Source of the DNA: Rhodobacterales bacterium | GTDB taxonomy: Bacteria; Pseudomonadota; Alphaproteobacteria; Rhodobacterales; Rhodobacteraceae | Direction: 5' to 3' | Length of the DNA: 59,433 bases | Assembly: GCA_025362795.1 (NCBI GenBank) | Contig: JANYFE010000107.1 | Span: forward strand, 1-59,433 | Shown here: piece by piece, positions 8,085-16,365 of the stretch | Layout of the letters: every line of letters starts with the position of its first letter | Numbering within the stretch: the stretch's first letter is position 1 | Made by a program: the position numbers and the translations under genes | Notes under the pieces: generated by a model | What the model was told of the DNA's origin: nothing | Databases searched by the model: none | The model's input: only the letters and a program-made list of their open reading frames with translations

Positions 8085-9311
8085 ATGGCCATTGATGATT
8101 ACCCGATTGCGCTGCCACGGAGCAGAACGCCGAAACTGAAGCATTTTGCCCTGCTGGCGGGGCTGGAGGCGGCGGTGCGCGGATCACTGATTTCGGTGAT
8201 GCCTCTGGTGGTGCGCGATGCGATGGGTTCGACGGTTGGTTCGTCGAAGGTCTACTTTTTCGTCGGGATCATTTCTTTGACCTGGGGGCTGATGGTGCCT
8301 TGGGCCAACCGCAAGGTGCCGCGGCGCTGGATGTATACTGCGGGGTGTGGGCTGTATCTGGTGGGGATGGTGCTGGCGCTGATGGGCACGCCAGCCAGCG
8401 TGGCGCTTGCGCTCATGTGCAATGCTATGGCGACGGCGACCACATTTGTCTGTTTTAACGCTTATGTGCTGGATTATGTCGACCGGGCCAATCTGGGGCG
8501 TGGGCAGAGCATGCAGATGTTTTACGCGGCGACGCCTTGGGCTTTGGGGCCGGTGCTGGGGGTATGGCTGCATGATTACTGGCGACCCTTGCCGTTTCTG
8601 ATTGCAGGCGGGTTTGCGGTGACGCTCTTGTGCGTGTTCTGGATTTTGCGGCTGGGCAATGGCAAGCAGATCAGCAAGGCCAAGCGTCCGCCGATCAATC
8701 CGCTGGCCTATCTGGGGCGGTTCGCCGCCCAGCCGAGGCTGATCGCCGGCTGGAGTTTTGCGGTGATCCGCTCGACCGGCTGGTGGGTCTATGTGGTGTA
8801 TCTGCCCTATTTCTGCATCGAGCAGGGCCTGGGCAACAAGGTAGGTGGCGTGGCTTTGTCGCTGTCAAACGCACTGCTGTTTCTGGCGCCGACCCTGCTG
8901 CGGCTGGCGCGGAAGCGGTCGGTGCGGGTGTCGGTGCGGATGGCATTCGGGTTTTGCGCGGGCTTCTTTTTGCTGTCATCCTTGGTGTCCGGATTGCCGT
9001 GGCTGACCGTGCTGGCGATGATGATGGCCTCGATATTGCTGGTGACACTGGATGTGATTGGCGGTCTGCCGTTTTTGATGTCGGTCAAGCCCAGCGAGCG
9101 GACCGAGATGTCAGCAGTTTATTCCAGCTTTCGGGACGTGTCGTCAATCGTGACGCCCGGCATGGCCTGGGCCGTCCTGGCGATTGCGCCCACCGCGGCG
9201 GTTTTTACCGCAACCGCCGGGCTGATGGGGGTCGCCTGGGCGGTGGCCGGGCGGCTGCATCCACGGCTGGGAACGCTGCGCCCCTCTCGGGGTGGCAAGT
9301 TCAGGGTTTGA
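8085..9311 (+). CDS. MFS transporter
   Basis: This 408-residue inner-membrane protein has about 11-12 hydrophobic segments in two halves joined by a polar stretch (NGKQISKAKRPPINPLAYLG near residues 190-210). That layout fits the major facilitator superfamily. The start is conserved in style (LKHFALLAGLEAAVRGSLISVMPL), with a charged loop WANRKVPRRW after the second segment as in MFS loop 2-3. The substrate cannot be read from the sequence. The ATG at 8085 is preferred over 8055. Its 3' end overlaps the convergent map gene by 11 bases. Confidence 0.8.
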   Translation: MAIDDYPIALPRSRTPKLKHFALLAGLEAAVRGSLISVMPLVVRDAMGSTVGSSKVYFFVGIISLTWGLMVPWANRKVPRRWMYTAGCGLYLVGMVLALMGTPASVALALMCNAMATATTFVCFNAYVLDYVDRANLGRGQSMQMFYAATPWALGPVLGVWLHDYWRPLPFLIAGGFAVTLLCVFWILRLGNGKQISKAKRPPINPLAYLGRFAAQPRLIAGWSFAVIRSTGWWVYVVYLPYFCIEQGLGNKVGGVALSLSNALLFLAPTLLRLARKRSVRVSVRMAFGFCAGFFLLSSLVSGLPWLTVLAMMMASILLVTLDVIGGLPFLMSVKPSERTEMSAVYSSFRDVSSIVTPGMAWAVLAIAPTAAVFTATAGLMGVAWAVAGRLHPRLGTLRPSRGGKFRV

Positions 9312-10107
9312 AGAACTTGCCTGCGGGCGAGGCCGTGAAAATCTCGCAGCCGGTTGCCGTGACGCCGATCGAATGCTCGAACTGCGCCGACAGTGATTTG
9401 TCACGCGTGACGGCGGTCCAGTCGTCCGCGAGGACTTTGGTTTCCGGGCGGCCAAGGTTGACCATGGGTTCGACGGTGAAGAACATGCCTTCTTCCAGCA
9501 CGGCGCCGCTGCCGGGGCGGCCGTAGTGCAAGACGTTGGGCGAGGCGTGAAAAACGCGACCGAGGCCGTGGCCGCAGAAATCGCGCACGACGGACATGCG
9601 GTTGGATTCGACATAGGCTTGGATCGCGTGGCCGATGTCGCCGAAAGTGTTGCCGGGCTTGACGGCGGCAATTCCGCGCATCAACCCCTCATGCGTCACC
9701 TCGATCAGGCGTTCGGCCTTGCGGTTGGCTTGCCCAGCCACATACATGCGGCTGGTGTCGCCGAACCAGCCGCCCACGATGACGGTGACGTCGATGTTCA
9801 GTATATCGCCATCCATCAGCACCTTGGCCCCCGGAATGCCGTGGCAGACCACATGGTTGACCGAAATGCACGAGGCGTGCTGATAGCCTTTGTAGCCGAT
9901 GGTGGCAGACACCGCGCCATGACGGGCCACTTCGGAGCGGATGAAATCGTCAAGGGCACCAGTCGTCACACCCGGGACCACAAGGGCGCCCACATCATCC
10001 AGAATGCTCGCGGCGACGCGGCCCGCTTCACGCATGCCCGCGAAATCCGCGTCTTCATAGATGCGAATACCATCCCGTGTCATGCGTCCGCGTATCTCTT
10101 CCAACAT
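9301..10107 (-). CDS. map: Methionine aminopeptidase, type I
   Basis: MetAP removes the initiator Met from nascent proteins. This 268-residue protein shows the full set of catalytic and metal residues: His89 (VCHGIP), Asp106 (NIDVTV), Asp117 (GDTSRM), His180 (CGHGLG), Glu213 (TVEPMV) and Glu244 (FEHSIGVT). Type I is indicated by the absence of the type II insert. It ends AGKFFKP. The ATG at 10107 gives a normal-length N-terminus. The 3' end overlaps the MFS gene by 11 bases. It is read away from the tautomerase gene. Confidence 0.96.
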   Translation of the reverse strand: MLEEIRGRMTRDGIRIYEDADFAGMREAGRVAASILDDVGALVVPGVTTGALDDFIRSEVARHGAVSATIGYKGYQHASCISVNHVVCHGIPGAKVLMDGDILNIDVTVIVGGWFGDTSRMYVAGQANRKAERLIEVTHEGLMRGIAAVKPGNTFGDIGHAIQAYVESNRMSVVRDFCGHGLGRVFHASPNVLHYGRPGSGAVLEEGMFFTVEPMVNLGRPETKVLADDWTAVTRDKSLSAQFEHSIGVTATGCEIFTASPAGKFFKP

Positions 10108-10261
10108 CGCTCACTCCGTTCCGCGCTATAAATAAGCCAAAGCAATGGGGTTTGCCAGTGGGGGCGGGGTTTGCGGCAGCGGGCGCTTGCGAATTTAGAT
10201 TCTTGTCAGCCCTGTGCGGCCATGCGAGCCTTGGCCCACCCGCCAAGTCTGGAGAGTTCCA

Positions 10262-10486
10262 TTGCCCTATGTGAAGGTCGAAATTGCCAAGGGGGTTGCG
10301 ACTGTTGAACAGAAGAAGGCCGTCATTCGAGGCGTGACGGATGTTCTGGTTAAGGAACTGGGGCGAAACCCAGAATACATCTTTGTCGTGATCGACGAGA
10401 TCGACACCGACAACTGGGGGCGCAAGGGCCGGTCGCTGACCGAGCTTTGGCAGGAAGCATCGCGAAAAGAGGACGGGACGTCGTAG
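10262..10486 (+). CDS. 4-oxalocrotonate tautomerase family protein (TTG start)
   Basis: This 74-residue protein begins (M)PYVKVEIAKG, the form of 4-oxalocrotonate tautomerase family members, whose catalytic base is the N-terminal Pro exposed after removal of the initiator Met. To place Pro at position 2 the start must be the TTG at 10262; GGAGAG lies six bases upstream. The longer frame from an ATG at 10214 would bury the Pro and remove activity. The tail DTDNWGRKGRSLTELW contains the Trp and Gly-Arg region common in the family. The natural substrate is unknown. The upstream neighbour map, which cuts before small residues such as Pro, is divergent. Confidence 0.85.
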   Translation: MPYVKVEIAKGVATVEQKKAVIRGVTDVLVKELGRNPEYIFVVIDEIDTDNWGRKGRSLTELWQEASRKEDGTS

Positions 10487-10666
10487 GCTTGGCCAGGCAG
10501 GTCTTTGTCAGAAATCACCGTTCCGGGTCTGGCACGCGAAAGCTGGCTTGCGGGCAGGGCGGGGCCGGCTGCCGCCGGAAGGTACCGCTGTTCAAACTGC
10601 GCGATTGCCGGGTTTGAAAAACCAGGACTGCGGCCTATAGCTGACAGGGCGAACAAGGAGAGCACG

Positions 10667-11389
10667 ATGACGAACCAGACAGCGGCGATGCTGGTGATTG
10701 GCGATGAGATTTTGTCGGGCCGGACGCGGGACAGCAACATGCACCATCTGGCCCAGCAACTGACCGGGCATGGCATCGAGCTGCTGGAAGTGCGGGTGGT
10801 GGCGGATGATCCACTGGCGATCGCACGCGCGGTAAATGCATTGAGGGGGGCGTATGACCATGTGTTCACCAGCGGGGGGATTGGCCCGACCCATGACGAT
10901 ATCACGGCGGATGCGATTGCCGCAGCGTTTGGGGTGCCGATCGGCCATCGGGCGGACGCCATGGACCTGCTGGGGGCGCATTATGCGCGGCAGGGGCTGG
11001 ACTTCAACGACGCGCGGCAGCGGATGGCGCGCATTCCCGATGGGGCGCGCCTGATTGACAATCCGGTGTCGGTCGCTCCGGGGTTTTCAGTGGAAAACGT
11101 GCATGTGATGGCCGGCGTGCCGCGGATATTCGAGGCGATGCTGGCAGGGGTGTTGAGCCAGATCGCGCATGGCAAACCGTTGCTGTCCCGGAATTTGCGA
11201 CTGTTGCGGGGCGAAGGCGAGATAGCGACCGCCTTTGGAAACTTTGCGGCGGAATATCCCGATCTGGCGATGGGGTCTTATCCGTTCAATCAAGACGGCG
11301 TGTTCGGCACAAATCTGGTCCTGCGCGGGGAGGATGCGACGCGGCTGGATGTGGCACTGGCGGCGTTGTCAGACCTGCTGGCGAAATGA
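10667..11389 (+). CDS. Molybdopterin-binding domain protein (CinA N-domain/MoaB-like)
   Basis: This 240-residue protein is a stand-alone MoCF-type (molybdopterin-binding) domain. Visible motifs are AAMLVIGDEILSGRTRDSN at the start, VFTSGGIGPTHDDITADAIAAAFG, and VAPGFSVENVHVMAGVP. It corresponds to the N-terminal half of CinA without the nicotinamide deamidase half. Proteins of this sort are often annotated as competence/damage-inducible or molybdopterin-binding, and the true substrate is unclear. The ATG at 10667 is preceded by AAGGAG. Its stop overlaps the GNAT start by four bases (ATGA), so the two are probably one operon. Confidence 0.85.
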   Translation: MTNQTAAMLVIGDEILSGRTRDSNMHHLAQQLTGHGIELLEVRVVADDPLAIARAVNALRGAYDHVFTSGGIGPTHDDITADAIAAAFGVPIGHRADAMDLLGAHYARQGLDFNDARQRMARIPDGARLIDNPVSVAPGFSVENVHVMAGVPRIFEAMLAGVLSQIAHGKPLLSRNLRLLRGEGEIATAFGNFAAEYPDLAMGSYPFNQDGVFGTNLVLRGEDATRLDVALAALSDLLAK

Positions 11390-12072
11390 CCGGCTGGGCC
11401 GCAGCGTTGGAGGCGACATGGCCTGCCGCTGCGGTGCGCGACCTTGGCCCGTGGCGGTTGCGCGACGGGGCGGGTGGTGGCAAGCGAGTGTCGGCAGCGA
11501 CGGCACAGGCTCCCTGGACCGAGGATGATATCGCGCGGGCCGAACATGCGATGACGCAGCCTTTGTTTCAAATCAGGACGGAAGAAACTGCTCTGGACAT
11601 GGCTCTAGCGGTGCGGGGCTACCGGTTGATTGATCCGGTGGTGGTCTATCAGGCCCCGGTGGCCGAGTTTGACCTGCCACCCCATATGACAACTTTTCCA
11701 CACTGGCCACCGCTGGAGATTGCGGTGGACCTGTGGGCCGAGGGCGGAATCGGCGCGGCGCGTCTGGCGGTAATGAACCGCGCCAAGGGGCCGAAAGTGG
11801 CGATTTTGGCGCGCGGATCGGACCGAGCGGCGGGGGTGGCATTTGTGGCGCTGCACGACACCACCGCCATGCTGCATGCGCTGGAGGTGACACCCGAGCT
11901 GCGCAGGCGGGGTTCCGCACAACATATCTTGCTGGCGGCGGCGCACTGGGCGCAGGATATGGGCGCAGATAGCTTGTCCCTGGTCGTGACAGAGGCGAAT
12001 ATGGCGGCAAGGAACCTGTATGCTTCCCTAAGCATGCAGGTTGTGGGACACTACCACTATCGAGAGAAATGA
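11386..12072 (+). CDS. GNAT family N-acetyltransferase
   Basis: This 228-residue protein has a recognisable GCN5-type acetyltransferase core in its second half: ALEVTPELRRRGSAQHILLAAAHWAQDMG is acetyl-CoA-binding motif A with the R-R-x-G pattern, followed by SLVVTEANMAARNLYASLSM and a terminal VGHYHYREK. The first 110 residues are less conserved and may be a degenerate second GNAT domain, as in fused double-GNAT proteins. The substrate is unknown. The start overlaps the upstream molybdopterin-domain gene by ATGA. Confidence 0.82.
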   Translation: MTGWAAALEATWPAAAVRDLGPWRLRDGAGGGKRVSAATAQAPWTEDDIARAEHAMTQPLFQIRTEETALDMALAVRGYRLIDPVVVYQAPVAEFDLPPHMTTFPHWPPLEIAVDLWAEGGIGAARLAVMNRAKGPKVAILARGSDRAAGVAFVALHDTTAMLHALEVTPELRRRGSAQHILLAAAHWAQDMGADSLSLVVTEANMAARNLYASLSMQVVGHYHYREK

Positions 12073-12093
12073 GCCGAAAAAGGCCGTGAGCAG

Positions 12094-13074
12094 ATGATAC
12101 AGATTAGAACAACAGCGCTTGCCGTCATGCTTTCAATGGCGGCGGCGACGGTTTCAGCGCGCAGCCTTGTGCTGGAGATGCCTGCACCTGCTTCGGTGAT
12201 CGGCGGACGTGCCGAAAGCCCCGGCAGCTATCCTTTGCCGATCGGGCCCTATGCTGCCGAAGCTTTGCCGGTGCAACGGGTTGAAGGCGCGCTGGATCAG
12301 CGAGCTTACCGGCTGGATTCTCGGGGCCAGACCACCTTGCAGCTGTTGGTGCCATTGCGCGACCAGTTGGCGCGGGCCGGTTACGACATCATCTATGAAT
12401 GCGACACCACAGAGTGTGGCGGTTTTGACTTTCGCTATGGCATGGACGTGTTGCCCGAGCCGCAGATGCACGTCGATCTGGGCGATTTCCGTTATCTGGC
12501 AGCCAAGCACGACGACAGCGCGGGCCCGAGTTTTATCGGGCTGTTGGTCAGCCGGTCCGCCGAACAGGGCTATGTGCAAGTCACCTCGGTCGGTGCAGCG
12601 GTCGCGGTGCTGCCTGCCGCCAGTGTAGAGACGGCCACGGTCGCGACACCGGACTTGCCGGTCCTTCAAGCGTCCGCCGCGCCGCTGACACAGCCGGTCG
12701 TGGGTGGCCTGGCCGACCAATTGACGCAAACGGGGACGCAAGCGCTGGACGATTTGATCTTTGCCAGCGGCAAAGCGGCGCTGGAGGACAAGGATTATGC
12801 CTCGCTGGCGGAATTGGCGCAGTGGCTGGCGGCAAATCCCGTCGCGCGGGTGACGCTGGTGGGCCATACGGATGCGTCGGGCGGGTTGGCAGGCAATATT
12901 GCGCTGTCCAAGCTGCGGGCCCAAAGTGTGCGGGCCTGGCTGATCACGCATTACAGCGTGGCGGCGGCGCAGCTCGACGCGCAGGGCGCCGGTTATCTGG
13001 CACCACGCGACACGAATTTGACCGATGCAGGGCGCACCCGGAACCGCCGTGTCGAGGTCATGCTGCTGCCGTAG
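12094..13074 (+). CDS. OmpA family protein
   Basis: This 326-residue protein starts with a signal peptide (residues 1-22, cleavage after VSA). A central region of about 180 residues without recognised motifs but with a Cys pair (YECDTTECGGFDF) follows. The C-terminal OmpA-like peptidoglycan-binding domain covers about residues 220-326: DLIFASGKAAL, VTLVGHTDASGG with the Asp, LSKLRAQSVRAWL and GRTRNRRVEVML with the Arg. These two residues contact diaminopimelate in the family. There is no beta-barrel, so it should be periplasmic and tether to the cell wall. It starts 21 bases after the GNAT gene. Confidence 0.85.
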   Translation: MIQIRTTALAVMLSMAAATVSARSLVLEMPAPASVIGGRAESPGSYPLPIGPYAAEALPVQRVEGALDQRAYRLDSRGQTTLQLLVPLRDQLARAGYDIIYECDTTECGGFDFRYGMDVLPEPQMHVDLGDFRYLAAKHDDSAGPSFIGLLVSRSAEQGYVQVTSVGAAVAVLPAASVETATVATPDLPVLQASAAPLTQPVVGGLADQLTQTGTQALDDLIFASGKAALEDKDYASLAELAQWLAANPVARVTLVGHTDASGGLAGNIALSKLRAQSVRAWLITHYSVAAAQLDAQGAGYLAPRDTNLTDAGRTRNRRVEVMLLP

Positions 13075-13100
13075 ACAAGCCGTCACGGAGCGGCCCTGGA

Positions 13101-13122
13101 AGGTGCGCCAGATGACGCACCT
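13101..13122. terminator. Hairpin between convergent OmpA and LysR genes
   Basis: AGGTGCG-CCAGATGA-CGCACCT forms a 7-bp stem between the convergent ends of the OmpA-like and LysR genes. It resembles the hairpin after dapA at 26496-26519, from which it differs mainly by one mismatch at the loop base. There is no T-run, so Rho-independent termination is plausible but not certain. Confidence 0.5.
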
Positions 13123-13131
13123 CAGGTCCGC

Positions 13132-14037
13132 TCACCAGTTGTCCGGCCCTTTGTCCATGTAGCGGCGCGCCAGGAAGTCGATGAAGGCACGGACCTTGGG
13201 CTGGGTAAAGCGGCCTGGCGGATAGACGGCATAGATGCCCTGAACCTCGACTGGCAGGCCGGGGATCGCCTCTTCGACCTGACCGTGCTTCATTGCATCG
13301 GCGTAGAGGAATGACGGCAGATAGGCGATGCCAAGTCCGGAAACGGCGGCGTTGAGCAGGCTTTGCCCGTCATTGACCGTCAGCCAGCCGGCGGTACGAA
13401 CCTGGCGTTTCTCGCCCGAGGGGGCGGTGACCTTCCAGACGTTGCCATTGGCTTGATTGGAGTAGTGCAGCAGTTTGTGGTCGTTCAAATCGTCGATCTT
13501 CAAAGGCCGCCCGTACTTCTGGAAATACGACGGCGAACCGATCATCCGTTTAGCGGTGTCGGTCAACTTGCGGGCTCGGAGGGTGGAATCCTCCAACTCC
13601 CCTACCCGGATCGCCATGTCGAAGCCTTCGCTGATCAGTTCGACATAGCGGTTGTTCAGCACCATGTTGACGGTGATATCGGGGTATTCCAGCAGGAAAT
13701 CCCCAAGGATCGGCGACAGCAAGTTGACCCCGAAATCAGTCGCAACACTGATACGGAGCAGACCGGAAGGCGCGGATTGCATCGATGTGACCAAGGCATC
13801 CGCCTCGCCCGCATCGTTCAACACCCGCCTTGCCCGGTCGTAATAGGCCAGGCCAATCTCGGTAGGTGATACCCGGCGCGTCGTGCGGTTCAAAAGCCGC
13901 GCCCCCAAGCGCGCCTCCAGAGCCGAGACATGCTTGGACACCGCCGACTTGGAGATTCCCATCTTTTTCGCAGCATCTGTAAAGCCGCCCTGGTCTACAA
14001 CCGTGGCAAAAGCTTCCATTTCCGTCAAACGATCCAT
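13132..14037 (-). CDS. LysR family transcriptional regulator
   Basis: This 301-residue protein has a LysR winged helix-turn-helix at residues 1-60 (FTDAAKKMGISKSAVSKHVSALEARLGARLL) followed by an effector-binding domain (about 90-295) with LRISVATDFGVNLLSPILGDFL and DMAIRVGELEDSTLRARKL. The domain style is that of the CrgA/AaeR-like LysR subgroup. The ATG at 14037 is chosen because family similarity starts with MDRLTEMEAFATVVDQGGF; the longer frame adds 47 residues with no family character. No divergent target gene is adjacent, so the regulated operon is unknown. Confidence 0.9.
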   Translation of the reverse strand: MDRLTEMEAFATVVDQGGFTDAAKKMGISKSAVSKHVSALEARLGARLLNRTTRRVSPTEIGLAYYDRARRVLNDAGEADALVTSMQSAPSGLLRISVATDFGVNLLSPILGDFLLEYPDITVNMVLNNRYVELISEGFDMAIRVGELEDSTLRARKLTDTAKRMIGSPSYFQKYGRPLKIDDLNDHKLLHYSNQANGNVWKVTAPSGEKRQVRTAGWLTVNDGQSLLNAAVSGLGIAYLPSFLYADAMKHGQVEEAIPGLPVEVQGIYAVYPPGRFTQPKVRAFIDFLARRYMDKGPDNW

Positions 14038-14212
14038 TGTTTTCCCCAAGCGAGCAGTGTGGGTTGATTGGGGAGTATTGATCGTGGATTTGGGCGAGAT
14101 AGCGGCGTTCCGGCGACACATTGGGGTATTACAGGGGATCGTTGAAGGCAGGGAAACAGCCAAGGGCCTGCTGTTCACAAGTTTTCACAACAAAATCAGC
14201 ATTCCGACTGCC

Positions 14213-14587
14213 TTAATTGGCGGTTTCGACGCAATGTCGCCGGAAGGCGCGCTTCAACATGTCGAGTTCGGCCCGCAGCAGATCGACCTCGGCCCGCATG
14301 TCATCTTCCATCGCCACGCCGGTGATGATGGTGAAATGAGCCAGTGTTTCACCGGTAGGTTTGTTGCGGATCAAAAAGGTTTGCACACCATCGCCTAGGG
14401 CTGTTGCGGGTATCATCACCCGCACGGCCCAATCGCCGGGGCGGTCGGGCACCGGCGTGGCGGAAACGCCGGGCAAAACCTGTTCCAGTAGAACAACCTC
14501 CAGTTCGGGGGCGGCATCGACGCCGCTCAGGACACCTTCCCAGACGCCAGCGCGGATGCGGGTTTTGGTCAACCGGGCTTCGATCAT
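14213..14587 (-). CDS. Conserved hypothetical protein with C-terminal coiled coil
   Basis: This 124-residue protein is not recognised. It starts MIEARLTKTRIRAGVWEGVL, is rich in beta-strand-like alternation through about residue 95, and ends in an amphipathic helix, AEVDLLRAELDMLKRAF, that could form a coiled coil. There is no signal peptide and no membrane segment, so it is probably cytoplasmic. It lies 73 bases after the next gene on the same strand, which also lacks known function, and the two may be co-transcribed. Codon use matches its neighbours. Confidence 0.65.
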   Translation of the reverse strand: MIEARLTKTRIRAGVWEGVLSGVDAAPELEVVLLEQVLPGVSATPVPDRPGDWAVRVMIPATALGDGVQTFLIRNKPTGETLAHFTIITGVAMEDDMRAEVDLLRAELDMLKRAFRRHCVETAN

Positions 14588-14660
14588 CGCTGCATCCTTA
14601 TCGTTTTGGTCTTTCGCCGGTCGGGCGCCATAAATGGTGCACCGTTTTGTCTGGCCCGTT

Positions 14661-15434
14661 TCACAATTCTGCGCGGGGACGGCGCGAAAAGGTCACATCG
14701 CGCAGGATAACCTGATTCATTTCCGGGCCCTCAAAGATCAGATCGACCCACAGCCGTTCCACCCGTTTTTCGTTCATCTTGGAATAGGCGAGGTCGAATT
14801 CGACCATCACCTCTTCTTCGTTCAGCGGCAGTTCGCGCACGATCTGTTCCACGTTCGGGCCGTGTTTAATGTTCAGCCGCGCAAATATTTCCAGCGGCTT
14901 TTCCACTTCCACGATCACATCCATCCGGATCAGGTGTTTCAGTTTCAACCCGCGCGCGGCGTCTTCGGGCAAGTCGATGACAAGCGACAGGAACGAGCCG
15001 TCGAACCGGAACATGTCCATACGGAAGCCAAAGGCGGCGATATCCGCCTCGCGCGTGTTCCTGATCTGGCGGACGGTCAGTTCGCTGCGGCGGCAGTCGT
15101 GAAAGATCGTAGCGCCGTCGCAGATTGGCGCCTTGCCGGGAACAGAGGCCATGCCAGGCGCGGGCAACGGGCCTTTCCACAGCATAGGCCGCCACGACCA
15201 TTCGGTGCCCATCGGCTTGCGCATGACGTTGGACCCGATGACGGGCAGTGCCAGACGGTATTCCGCCTCGTGGATCACCACATCCAGGTTGCGGCGCAAG
15301 GCCCGCGCCCGGCCGCGCCACTTGCGCAAGGTTTCCAGATCGGCATTGCCGATGTCAGCGCCTGCCAAACCCCAGCGCCGCAAAGAGCGGCGGTGCAGAA
15401 AGCCTTCGAACAACCCCGCGATGCGCCCTGCCAT
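14661..15434 (-). CDS. Uncharacterised protein, possibly DUF6478 family
   Basis: This 257-residue protein begins MAGRIAGLFEGFLHRRSLRR, has the middle motif GTEWSWRPMLWKGPL, and continues with beta-rich segments (IFHDCRRSELTVRQIRN, LSLVIDLPEDAARGL). It ends with an acidic strand-turn region (PLNEEEVMVEFDLAY). It resembles a protein conserved in Rhodobacteraceae that I recall as DUF6478, but I am not certain of the name. No signal peptide or membrane helix is seen. The ATG at 15434 is preferred over 15470. It lies upstream of the 124-residue hypothetical on the same strand. Confidence 0.65.
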   Translation of the reverse strand: MAGRIAGLFEGFLHRRSLRRWGLAGADIGNADLETLRKWRGRARALRRNLDVVIHEAEYRLALPVIGSNVMRKPMGTEWSWRPMLWKGPLPAPGMASVPGKAPICDGATIFHDCRRSELTVRQIRNTREADIAAFGFRMDMFRFDGSFLSLVIDLPEDAARGLKLKHLIRMDVIVEVEKPLEIFARLNIKHGPNVEQIVRELPLNEEEVMVEFDLAYSKMNEKRVERLWVDLIFEGPEMNQVILRDVTFSRRPRAEL

Positions 15435-15566
15435 CCTGCCCTGTGATCCGCATCCTGTGCCCGCAGGCATTGTTGCATCTATGGAAACTATGCCTTTTAT
15501 TGCGCCAAACTCTTAAAGAAACCACCCCCAAGTCCCGTGAAACACGCGTAATTTCTGGCGGTATCG

Positions 15567-16160
15567 TCAAACGCCTTGGCGTGCCAACGGCGGATTGACC
15601 GAATTGAGCGCCCGAATGGTATCCGCCACCAGATTGCGCCCTTCTGCAGAGGTCAGCGGCGCACCGATCGCGCCTGAGGCCGACACCGTGACCAGTCGGC
15701 CGCGCAGGCCTGCGATCGCGCGCCAATAGTCGCCTGCGGTCAGGTCAATCAGGTGCAAGAACAACACTTCCTGGTCCGCCGCGGTCTCGATCACTCTGAC
15801 ATGCGCGGGATTGCCATCGCGGGCCAAGGCCCGACGACCAGGGGGCGAGGCAAAATACTGGGCCAGAATCGCAGGCCCGGCCAACATGACACCCGCAGAG
15901 GCCGACCGGCCGATGGTGACAGTGACAAGCGCCGCCGCCACCTGCCCGCCCGCGGTGCAACGCCCGATCAGTACAACGGCGGTATCCGCGGCCGCCTGCG
16001 AGGCCTGCGGATCAATGCAGTAGCCATTGGGGGCAGCGACATGAAACTGCCCGTTCAGCACTGACACCTGTTTCGGGCCAGACAGGGTTGAGGCAAGGTC
16101 GCAGGCTGCCAGCAAAAGCAAGGCCAAAAGTGCCGCGCGAAAGCCGATCCAAGACGTCAT
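15567..16160 (-). CDS. Predicted lipoprotein of unknown function
   Basis: This 197-residue protein has a lipoprotein signal: basic start, hydrophobic core RAALLALLLLAA and lipobox LAAC with Cys at residue 21. It would be lipid-anchored in the periplasm. The mature part has two further Cys residues (NGYCIDP and IGRCTAG) that could form a disulfide, and is otherwise alanine-rich with no known domain. The start at 16160 (MTSWIGFRAALL) is chosen because it produces the signal; the frame extends to 16226 but the extra residues are polar. It lies 132 bases ahead of the possible DUF6478 gene on the same strand. Confidence 0.7.
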   Translation of the reverse strand: MTSWIGFRAALLALLLLAACDLASTLSGPKQVSVLNGQFHVAAPNGYCIDPQASQAAADTAVVLIGRCTAGGQVAAALVTVTIGRSASAGVMLAGPAILAQYFASPPGRRALARDGNPAHVRVIETAADQEVLFLHLIDLTAGDYWRAIAGLRGRLVTVSASGAIGAPLTSAEGRNLVADTIRALNSVNPPLARQGV

Positions 16161-16365
16161 GCCGAATTGCCCCTGCCAAGGAATCTGCCCGGTCGCAGGG
16201 TTAAAGGCCACAGCCCCTGCGGGCAAGACGAATTGCGGAATCGGGCCATCGCGCAGACCTACTCGGCGTCAGCACGCTAAAATCGTACAAATTGGCAATG
16301 TCCTGCCACAGGCCGTTGTGCAGCGCTGTGACCAAGGCTAGCGTGGCCGCGCCGCAGGAGCCGCA

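Noticed and set aside
8630-9526. Long plus-strand frame overlapping the MFS gene and map
   Set aside because: Gly/Ala/Arg-rich shadow frame of the MFS gene and antisense to map; no support as a protein.
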